Shown here: positions 16,935 to 23,350 of the stretch, in pieces
Numbering within the stretch: the stretch's first letter is position 1
Layout of the letters: each line of letters opens with the position of its first letter
Assembly: GCA_046347635.1 (NCBI GenBank)
Contig: JAXMFT010000001.1
Location: forward strand, 434,001-498,000
DNA from: JAGVSZ01 sp019137045
GTDB lineage: Bacteria > Pseudomonadota > Gammaproteobacteria > Burkholderiales > SG8-39
Length of the DNA stretch: 64,000 bases
Reading direction: 5' to 3'
Position numbers and translations under genes: made by a program
The notes under the pieces: generated by a model
What the model was told of the DNA's origin: nothing
What the model saw: only the letters and a program-made list of their open reading frames with translations
The model's database searches: none

Positions 16935-18233
16935 TCAGGCCGCGGCGCCTTTCAGCTCTTCCCACTTCGCGACCTGCTCGTCCCAGTCGTCGGTGCGCAC
17001 GTACGGGTTCGCGCGCGGCTCGACGATCATGTTCGGGTCGAGCGGCAGCCCCACGCCCTCGAGGAAGTTGGCGAGCCCGATGCGGTCGATGGTCTCGCCG
17101 ATGCGCTCGTGCTCGAGCGCGTTCTCGGCGAAGAAGTCGATCACGCTGCGCCCCAGCTCCTTCAGCCGCTCGAAGTCCTCGTCGCTCTCGAGCTTCATGA
17201 ACGGCACCACCATGGTGCCCATCGTGGCGCCGATCTTGAGCACGCTCTTGCCGCCGACCAGGATCGACACGCCGCGCTGCGCGCCCGGGAGCAGCCCCCC
17301 GCGCACCACGTTGAGGCAGTGCGTGCAGCGCACGCAGTCGCGGTTGTCGATCACCAGGCGCAGCTCGTCGTCGAGCTCCGCCACCGAGTGGTGCGGACCG
17401 GCCTCGACTTCGTCCTTCTGCGCCAGCCGCATCGCCCGGGTCGGACAGCGCGCGATCACGTCGTTCACCAGGTCCCGGGTGCCGTGCGCCGCGAAGTAGG
17501 CGCGCGAGTACTCGTCGTTCACCTGGATGTTGTCGCGCCAGGTGCCGATGGTGGCGAAGTCGGCGCGCTGGATCGCGTTCACGCAGTCGTTCGGGCAGCC
17601 GGAGAACTTGAACTTGAACTTGTACGGCAGCGCCGGGCGGTGCATGTCGTCGAGGTTGGCGTTGATCACCGCGCGCAGCGCGCGCGCCTCGTCGTAGCAC
17701 GAGAGCTCGCAGCGCGCCGCGCCCACGCACGACATCGACGTGCGCAGCGCCGGTCCGGCGCCGCCGAGGTCGAACCCGGCCTCGTTCAGCGCGTCGAAGG
17801 CGGCCTGCACCTGCTCGGTGGTCGCGCCCTGGAACATGATGTCGCCGGACTGGCCGTGGAGGGCGATCAGCCCCGAGCCGTGCTTCTCCCAGATGTCGCA
17901 GAGCCGGCGCAGCGTGCGGGTGTCGTAGTGCATGCCGGCCGGGGGCTGCACGCGCAGGGTGTGGAACTCCGCGGCGTCGGGGAAGAGCGGCTCGTCGTTC
18001 GCGTCCTTGAGCTCGGTGAAGCGCGGGATGACGCCGCCGCCGTAGCCGTACACGCCCACCGTGCCGCCCTTCCAGTAGCCCTTGCGGTCGCGGTAGGACG
18101 CCTCGAGCTGGCCGAGGAGGTCGACCATCATGTCGTTGTCGCGCGCGAGCCGCTTCAGCCCGGTCACGAAGCTCGGCCACGGACCCGACTCGAGCTGGTC
18201 GAGGTTCGGGGTCGCGTGCATCTTCTTCGCCAT
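16935..18233 (-). CDS. dsrA: Dissimilatory sulfite reductase alpha subunit, oxidative type
   Basis: Alpha subunit of rDsrAB, 432 aa, first gene of the thirteen-gene dsr operon. Siroheme-[4Fe-4S] cysteines are Cys169-x5-Cys175 and Cys213-x3-Cys217; the ferredoxin insertion uses Cys263 and DCVRCTHCLN (300/303/306). The N-terminus MAKKMHATPNLDQLESGPWPSF is typical, with AGGAGC as ribosome-binding site. Upstream is a 268-bp divergent intergenic region with the TACCC/GGGTA array, probably the operon's control region. Confidence 0.96.
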   Translation of the reverse strand: MAKKMHATPNLDQLESGPWPSFVTGLKRLARDNDMMVDLLGQLEASYRDRKGYWKGGTVGVYGYGGGVIPRFTELKDANDEPLFPDAAEFHTLRVQPPAGMHYDTRTLRRLCDIWEKHGSGLIALHGQSGDIMFQGATTEQVQAAFDALNEAGFDLGGAGPALRTSMSCVGAARCELSCYDEARALRAVINANLDDMHRPALPYKFKFKFSGCPNDCVNAIQRADFATIGTWRDNIQVNDEYSRAYFAAHGTRDLVNDVIARCPTRAMRLAQKDEVEAGPHHSVAELDDELRLVIDNRDCVRCTHCLNVVRGGLLPGAQRGVSILVGGKSVLKIGATMGTMVVPFMKLESDEDFERLKELGRSVIDFFAENALEHERIGETIDRIGLANFLEGVGLPLDPNMIVEPRANPYVRTDDWDEQVAKWEELKGAAA

Positions 18234-18371
18234 GATGCGGTGCTCCTGCGGTGGGACCCTCGCCCGGCGTCCGCGCCGGCCGGCGTCCGTTCTGCGGGAC
18301 GCTGGCCGCCGTGGCCGGTCCGGATCCGCGCGACTCTAGCGAGCGTCTCCCCGCGCGGAAATCTCCCGCGT

Positions 18372-18423
18372 GGGTATGCGGCAGTACCCGGACGGGTAGC
18401 CGCGCACCTACCCGAAAGGGGTA
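18372..18423. promoter_or_regulatory. Array of TACCC/GGGTA half-sites in the dsrA divergent promoter region
   Basis: Five pentamer half-sites lie in 52 bp: GGGTA 18372-18376, TACCC 18385-18389, GGGTA 18394-18398, TACCC 18409-18413, GGGTA 18419-18423. Two pairs form facing inverted repeats with 4- and 5-bp spacers; the last is extended to a perfect 7-bp palindrome (CCTACCC-GAAAG-GGGTAGG, 18407-18425). The array is centred about 160 bp before dsrA and 100 bp before the divergent small gene. It looks like an operator for a dimeric regulator controlling both transcription units. Regulator unknown. Confidence 0.5.
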
Positions 18424-18501
18424 GGGGCGCGCTCGCCCACCGGGGAATCGACGCGCGCGGGGCGGATGGCTTCAATGCCGGATCGCGCTCCGTCCCGGAC
18501 C

Positions 18502-18735
18502 ATGGCCGAGCTTTCCGCCCCGCTGGACCGCTTCACCGTGCCGCTCGGCGGCCAGGAGATCACCCTGCAGCAGATCGACCACGCGGCGGGCGGGTTGAGC
18601 CTGCTGCGCGTGCGCATCCGGGAGGGGAAGCGCTTCACCGTGTTCGACATCGACCCGGCGAGCGCGCGGCGCTGGGCCGACGCCATGGCGCACTGGGCGG
18701 ACGCGCCGGCGGTACCGTCACCGCCGTCCGGCTGA
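18502..18735 (+). CDS. Small protein of unknown function, first gene of dsr-divergent operon
   Basis: Encodes 77 aa if the ATG at 18502 is used (MAELSAPLDRFTVPLGGQEI); an in-frame ATG at 18466 would add twelve residues lacking resemblance to the rest. Predicted soluble and mixed alpha/beta, with EITLQQIDHAAGGLSLLRVRIREGKRFTVFDIDP, no cysteines, no signal. I do not recognise the family. It leads the operon that also encodes the Cas6-like protein, tandem TusA and SUMT, only 13 nt before the next gene, so a role connected with sulfur oxidation is likely but inferred only from position. Confidence 0.7.
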   Translation: MAELSAPLDRFTVPLGGQEITLQQIDHAAGGLSLLRVRIREGKRFTVFDIDPASARRWADAMAHWADAPAVPSPPSG

Positions 18736-18748
18736 GCGAGGCGCGCGC

Positions 18749-19402
18749 GTGGCCTCGCCGCCCGGCGCCCTGCGGCCCGTCGTCGACCTCGCCTTCGAGC
18801 TCGGCGGCGGGAGCGTCGCGGGCGACCACGCGGCCGCGCTGTGGCGCGCGCTCGAGCGTGCGCTGCCCTGGCTCGGCGAGGACGGGGAGACCGCCGTGCA
18901 CCCGATCCGCGCCGCGCGCCTCACCGGCGGCCGGCTGGCGCTGAACCGGCGAAGCCGGCTGATGCTGCGGCTGCCGCAGGGCCGCGTGACCGCGGCGCTC
19001 GCGCTGAGCGGCACGCGCCTCGACCTGGACGGCGAGGCGATCGAGCCCGGGCGCGCGCTGGCGCGGACGCTCATCGCCCATCCGACCCTGTACGCGCAGC
19101 GGGTCGTCACGGGCGACGAGGACGAGATCGCCTTCATGGCGAGCGCCGAGCGCGAACTGGCGGCGCTCGCGGTGCGCGGGGACTTCATCTGCGGGCGCCG
19201 CAGCGCGGTGCGCGGCCCCGCGGGCGAGCTCGTCGGCTTCAGCGTGATGTTGACCGGCCTGCGCCAGGAGGATTCGCTGCGCGTGCAGACGGCCGGCCTC
19301 GGCCGCCACCGCACGCTCGGCTGCGGCGTCTTCGTGCCGCACCGCGCCACCGCCGCGGTCGGCAGCGACGCCGCCGACGACGCGCACCGCGCGTTCCGCT
19401 GA
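18749..19402 (+). CDS. Cas6/Cmx6-like RAMP-fold protein in sulfur-oxidation operon
   Basis: 217 aa, GTG start. Sequence character matches the Cas6 subtype of I-MYXAN CRISPR systems (Cmx6-like): opening VVDLAFELGGGSVAGDHAAA, WLGEDGETAVHPIR, LNRRSRLMLRLP, and the closing glycine-rich loop GLGRHRTLGCGVF (183-195) typical of RAMP proteins. His51 is the only obvious candidate general-acid/base residue in a conserved-looking position. No CRISPR repeats and no other cas genes exist in the window, so it is probably a Cas6 relative recruited to another task, here encoded between a small protein and a tandem TusA. Family call is from motif memory, not a search. Confidence 0.65.
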   Translation: MASPPGALRPVVDLAFELGGGSVAGDHAAALWRALERALPWLGEDGETAVHPIRAARLTGGRLALNRRSRLMLRLPQGRVTAALALSGTRLDLDGEAIEPGRALARTLIAHPTLYAQRVVTGDEDEIAFMASAERELAALAVRGDFICGRRSAVRGPAGELVGFSVMLTGLRQEDSLRVQTAGLGRHRTLGCGVFVPHRATAAVGSDAADDAHRAFR

Positions 19403-19415
19403 CGGAGGCCGTGCA

Positions 19416-19904
19416 ATGGAGCGCGCCGTGAGGGCCAAGCCCGACGTGACCCTGGATCTCTCCGGGCTGTCCTGCCCCGCGCCGCTGCTGGGGGCGAAGC
19501 GCGTGATGGACGATCTCGCGGCCGGGCAGGTGCTCGCGCTCGTCTCGGACTGCCCCGGCACGCCGGACGACCTCTCCGCCTGGGTGCGGCACACCGACCA
19601 CGAGCTTCTCGGCACCGAGAAGCGCGCAGGCAAGCGCACCGCCTTCTTCCTGCGCAAGGGCAGGAGCGCGGCGCCGGCGGCCAACGCGGTGCTCGACATC
19701 CGCGGCGTCTCGTGCCCCGGGCCGATCGTCGAGGCGAAGAAGCTGATCGACGCGATGCAGCCGGGCGAGGTGCTGCACCTCATCGCGAGCTGCCCGGGAA
19801 CGCCGGCGGACGTCAACGCGTGGGTGAAGACCACGCAGCTCGAGCTCGTGGCGATGCGCGAGACCGGGCGCAGCACCTACGAGTTCTACATCCGCAAGCA
19901 CTGA
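19416..19904 (+). CDS. Tandem TusA-domain sulfur-carrier protein
   Basis: 162 aa with two consecutive TusA/SirA domains, about residues 10-82 and 90-162. Each has the persulfide-forming cysteine in CPxP context (LSCPAP, Cys20; VSCPGP, Cys100) and each has a second CPGTP motif exactly 26 residues later (Cys46, Cys126), which ordinary TusA lacks. A linker KGRSAAPAAN joins them. TusA delivers sulfane sulfur to DsrE, so this is probably the donor for the divergent DsrEFH. GACGGAGG precedes the ATG. The duplication and the additional cysteine pair suggest intramolecular sulfur relay or membrane-less dimer mimicry. Confidence 0.88.
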   Translation: MERAVRAKPDVTLDLSGLSCPAPLLGAKRVMDDLAAGQVLALVSDCPGTPDDLSAWVRHTDHELLGTEKRAGKRTAFFLRKGRSAAPAANAVLDIRGVSCPGPIVEAKKLIDAMQPGEVLHLIASCPGTPADVNAWVKTTQLELVAMRETGRSTYEFYIRKH

Positions 19905-19921
19905 GGCCGGGGCCGACGCGG

Positions 19922-20500
19922 ATGGCGCTGCGGGTCAAGACCGCCTGGTTCCGGAAGGAAGCCGGCGCCCGGCCCCCGGCCGAGGTCGCGACCGTGCTCG
20001 CCTCGACCATCTGGCGGCTCGCCGACGATGCGGTCAGCGCCCTGTCCAGGGCGGACTACGACATCCTCACGGCCGCGCGCGGCGTGCAGGTCATGGGCGA
20101 GATGATCGCCTTCCTCGCGCACATGGCCGACCGCATGGTGCACGGGCGCGTTCCGGAACCCGAGCGCGCGGCGCTCCTGCAGGCGACCGGGACGCGGCTC
20201 GGCGAGCTCGTCGCGGAGAACGTGCGCGCGCTCACCGGCGACGACGGCTTCGACTACCGGGCGAACTTCATCGACTTCCTCAATCGCCGCGGCGCCGACT
20301 ACGCCACCTTCGCGTTCGAACCCGCCCGGCCGAGCTTCGCGGTGATGCGCTACCTCGGGCTGGCGATCCGCGCGCGGATGACCGCGCCCGACCGGCACTG
20401 GGTCGCCGACCAGGTGATGGAGCTCACCGCGCCGGAGGCGCTCGGCACGCTCAAGCGGACGGTGGACGGGTTCTACCCGGCGGCGGGGGCAGGCACGTGA
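19922..20500 (+). CDS. Conserved-looking hypothetical protein in dsr-divergent operon
   Basis: 192 aa, probably all-alpha and soluble (long helical stretches such as ASTIWRLADDAVSALSRADYDIL and LGELVAENVRALTGDDGF; then YRANFIDFLNRRGADYATF). No cysteines, signal peptide or membrane segment. I cannot assign a family. It begins 17 nt after the tandem-TusA gene and its stop overlaps the start of the next tiny frame by 4 nt, so it is firmly within the operon. A chaperone-like role toward the sulfur enzymes would be plausible but is speculation. Confidence 0.7.
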   Translation: MALRVKTAWFRKEAGARPPAEVATVLASTIWRLADDAVSALSRADYDILTAARGVQVMGEMIAFLAHMADRMVHGRVPEPERAALLQATGTRLGELVAENVRALTGDDGFDYRANFIDFLNRRGADYATFAFEPARPSFAVMRYLGLAIRARMTAPDRHWVADQVMELTAPEALGTLKRTVDGFYPAAGAGT

Positions 20501-20625
20501 TCCCGGCCGCCAGCCCCTTTCATCCGGACAACGGATCCGCGTGCCGCGCGCGGCGCGAGCGCAAGCTCGCCGGCTACCCGGCGCGCGCGGACGAGTCCGG
20601 CAGCGCGCTCGCCGCCGCAACATGA
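20497..20625 (+). CDS. 42-aa small protein coupled on both sides
   Basis: A GTG-initiated frame of 42 codons (product begins VIPAASPFHPDNGS and ends ALAAAT) starts inside the stop of the preceding gene (GTGA at 20497-20500) and ends inside the start of the SUMT gene (ATGA at 20622-20625). Exact 4-nt overlaps at both ends are the normal mode of translational coupling in this genome, which favours a real gene over chance. The peptide has a basic CRARRERKLAGYP centre with one cysteine. Function unknown. It is below common gene-caller length limits. Confidence 0.5.
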   Translation: MIPAASPFHPDNGSACRARRERKLAGYPARADESGSALAAAT

Positions 20626-21448
20626 AACCCTTCCCGCCCTTCCTCGAGCCGGCGGCGCGCCGCGAAGGGCGCGGCAGCGTCGCGCTCGTGGGCGCGGGCC
20701 CGGGCGATCCGGAGCTCCTCACGCTGCGCGCCCTGCGGCTGATGCAGCAGGCGGAGGTCGTGCTGCACGACCGCCTCGTCTCCGACGCCGTGCTGGCGTA
20801 CGTCAATCCACGCGCGGAGCGCCTCTACGTCGGCAAGGAGGACTCGCGCCATGCGCTGTCGCAGGCGGCGATGAACGAGCGGTTGATTGCGCTCGCGCGC
20901 GCCGGCAAGCGCGTGCTGCGCCTGAAAGGCGGCGATCCGTTCACCTTCGGCCGCGGGGGCGAGGAGGCCGAAGCGCTCGCCGCCGCGGGCGTCGACTTCG
21001 AAGTCGTGCCGGGGATCACCTCGGCCGCCGGCGCGTCGGGCTACGCCGGCATCCCCCTCACCCACCGCGACTGCGCGCAGTCGTGCGTGTTCGTCACCGG
21101 CCACCGGCGCGAAGGCGGCGGCGAGCCCGACTGGGCCGCGCTCGCGCGTCCCGGTCAGACGGTGGTCGTCTACATGGGGGTCGGCGCGCTCGCGCGCATC
21201 GCGCAGGCCCTGATCGCGCACGGGCGGGGCGCCGCCACGCCGGCCGCGGTGATCGAGCGCGCCACTACGCCCGAGCAGCGCGTGATCGTCGGGACCCTCG
21301 CCACCTTGCCCGGGCTCGCGCGCGCAGCGGGCGTGAAGCCGCCCGCGCTCGTCATCGTCGGCGAGGTGGTGCGCTGCGCGCGCGGCTGCGGATCGCTGCC
21401 GGACGCGCCGCGAGGCCGGCTGCAGCGCCGCGGTCATCGCCGGCGTAA
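20622..21448 (+). CDS. cobA: Uroporphyrinogen-III C-methyltransferase, late frameshift
   Basis: SUMT makes precorrin-2, the precursor of siroheme needed by DsrAB. Motifs: VALVGAGPGDPELLTLRALR (SAM-binding P-loop), VLRLKGGDPFTFGRGGEEAE, VPGITSAAGASGYAGIPLTHR, TPAAVIERATTPEQR and a final VIVGEVV. After GEVVR (about 21371-21374) the frame as read runs open for kilobases; adding one base restores LRARLRIAAG and a TAA at 21446-21448, the length expected for SUMT. All catalytic motifs precede the shift. No CysG-type dehydrogenase/chelatase domain is fused. The start overlaps the 42-codon frame. It is either an assembly error or a benign tail mutation. Confidence 0.85.
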
Positions 21449-21466
21449 GGGAACCCGCCGGGCTCG

Positions 21467-21652
21467 CTACTCGCGCGCGTCGTGCCGCACCAGCCGGTGC
21501 GTCCAGCCGAGCAGCCGCGCGAGGGGGTCGACCGACCCGCCGGGCGGGAACGGCACGACGAACCTGACCGGCTTGGCGGGTCAGGCCTGCGCCGATGCAA
21601 GCCCGGCGCTCAGACTCAGCACCGCCGCCGCAAATCGCAACCAGCCATTCAT
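21467..21652 (-). pseudogene. Remnant of a Bug/TctC-family tripartite transporter receptor
   Basis: On the minus strand, AGGAGG and an ATG at 21652 start a clean signal peptide (MNGWLRFAAAVLSLSAGLAS, then AQA), interrupted by TGA, after which the same frame continues PAKPVRFVVPFPPGGSVDPL, the unmistakable mature N-terminus of Bug/TctC solute receptors (normally YPAKPV...). A TAG follows after about 38 codons and the remaining ~280 residues are missing. TGA stands where a Tyr codon would be expected. It is the decayed last gene of the catabolic operon whose first genes are at 21666-25150. Only ~190 bp remain. Confidence 0.75.
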
Positions 21653-21665
21653 CTGCGCTTCCTCC

Positions 21666-23345
21666 TCACTTCTTCTGCGCCCGCGCCCGAATCGCACTGA
21701 GCGTGGTCTGGGTGGTGATCGCCTGCGGATCGAGGCGGATTTCGATGAGCGCGGGCTTGCCGGCGGCGAGGCAGCGCTCGAACGCCGGCGCGAACTGCGC
21801 GGTCTCCTCGACCGACTCGCCGTGCGCCCCGAACGCGCGCGCGTAGGCGGCGAAATCCGGGTTGCGCAGGTCGGTGCCGTGCACCCGCGCCGGGTATTCG
21901 CGCTCCTGGTGCATCCGGATCGTCCCGTACATGCCGTTGTTGACCACGATGAAGATCACCGCGGCGTCGTACTGCACCGCGGTCGCGAGCTCCTGGCCGT
22001 TCATCAGGAAGTCGCCGTCGCCGTTGATCGAGAGCACGACGCGGCCGGGCGCCGCGATCTTCGCCGCCACACCCGCCGGCACGCCGTAGCCCATGGCGCC
22101 GGAGGTCGGCCCGAGCTGGGTACGGAGCCGGCCGTGGCGGAAGAAACGGTGGAACCAGCCGGAGAAGTTGCCGGCGCCGTTCGCGAGAATCGCGTCGTCC
22201 GGCAGACGGCGCTGCAGAAAGTCGACCACGTCCCACATCTGCACGCGGCCGGGGTTTTCGCGCCGCGCGGTCCACTCCTGGTAGTCCGCGTTCGCGGCCT
22301 GCGTCGCGGCGCGCCAGGCGGCGGCATCGACGGGCTTCATCGCCGCGAGGGCGGCGGCAAGCTGCGGCATGCCGGAGTTGATCAGGAGCTCGCCCTGGTA
22401 CACGCGGCCGAGCTCTTCGGCGCCCGCGTGCACGTGCACGAGCTTCTGCGCCGGCCGCGGCGGCGCGAGCAGCGTGTAGCCGCCGGTGGTCATCTCCCCC
22501 AGCCGCGGCCCGAGCGCGAGCACGAGGTCGGCGTCCTTGATGCGCGCGGCGAGCTTCGGGTTGATCCCGATGCCGACGTCCCCGGCGTAGTTCGCGTGCC
22601 GGTTGTCGAACAGGTCCTGGAAGCGGAACGCGCAGCCGACCGGCAGCGCGTTCGCCTCCGCGAAGCGCCGCAGGTCGGCGCAGGCGCTTTCCGTCCAGCC
22701 GCTGCCGCCGGCGATGACGAACGGGCGGCTCGCGCCGGCGAGGAGGTCCCGCAACCGTTCGATGTCGGCGGCCGCGGGGCTGGCCTGGACCTCGCGGTAG
22801 GGATCGGTGTCGGGGACCGACGCGGTCTCGACCAGCACGTCCTCCGGCAGCGCGAGCACCACCGGTCCCTTGCGGCCCGACATGGCGCAGTGGAACGCGT
22901 GGCTCACGTACTCGGGCACGCGGTCGGCGCGGTCGATCGACGCGACCCACTTCGCCATCTGACCGAACATCCGGCGGTAGTCGACCTCCTGGAACGCCTC
23001 GCGCTCCACGAAGTCGGTCCCGACCTGGCCGATGAAGAGGATCATCGGCGTGGAGTCCTGCTGCGCGGTGTGGACGGCGATCGACGCGTTGGTCGCGCCC
23101 GGACCGCGCGTCACGAAGCAGACGCCCGGCTGGCCGGTGAGCTTGCCGTAGGCCTCCGCCATGTAGCCGGCGCCGCCGTCCTGGCGCGCCACCACCAGCT
23201 CGATCGCGTCCCGGGCGTCGTAGAGCGCGTCGAGGACGGCGAGGTAACTCTCGCCCGGCACGCAGAACGCGGTGTCGACGCCGTGGACCTTCAGCGCGTC
23301 GACCAGGATCCGGGCCGCGGTGCGCGGCTTCACATCGCGCGGCAT
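21666..23345 (-). CDS. Thiamine-diphosphate enzyme, acetolactate-synthase-like
   Basis: 559 aa with the three-domain ThDP fold: N-terminal Pyr domain, central domain and C-terminal PP domain with the ThDP/Mg motif NGDGDFLMNGQEL...VVNNGMYG. Resembles IlvB-like proteins of unknown substrate (TRGPGATNASIAVHTAQQDS). The place of the usual catalytic glutamate in the Pyr domain (RHE/RQE) reads RQDGGAGYMAEAYG, giving Asp56 instead. It follows the aldehyde dehydrogenase by 5 nt and probably acts in the same catabolic route on an oxo-acid. No regulatory ILVH-like partner nearby, so classic branched-chain synthesis is unlikely. Confidence 0.82.
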   Translation of the reverse strand: MPRDVKPRTAARILVDALKVHGVDTAFCVPGESYLAVLDALYDARDAIELVVARQDGGAGYMAEAYGKLTGQPGVCFVTRGPGATNASIAVHTAQQDSTPMILFIGQVGTDFVEREAFQEVDYRRMFGQMAKWVASIDRADRVPEYVSHAFHCAMSGRKGPVVLALPEDVLVETASVPDTDPYREVQASPAAADIERLRDLLAGASRPFVIAGGSGWTESACADLRRFAEANALPVGCAFRFQDLFDNRHANYAGDVGIGINPKLAARIKDADLVLALGPRLGEMTTGGYTLLAPPRPAQKLVHVHAGAEELGRVYQGELLINSGMPQLAAALAAMKPVDAAAWRAATQAANADYQEWTARRENPGRVQMWDVVDFLQRRLPDDAILANGAGNFSGWFHRFFRHGRLRTQLGPTSGAMGYGVPAGVAAKIAAPGRVVLSINGDGDFLMNGQELATAVQYDAAVIFIVVNNGMYGTIRMHQEREYPARVHGTDLRNPDFAAYARAFGAHGESVEETAQFAPAFERCLAAGKPALIEIRLDPQAITTQTTLSAIRARAQKK

Positions 23346-23350
23346 CGGCG

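Noticed and set aside
18234..18501. Canonical NarL 7-2-7 sites in the dsr promoter
   Set aside because: The palindromes are TACCC-N4/5-GGGTA; spacing and heptamer bases do not fit the NarL consensus exactly, so only a generic operator is called.
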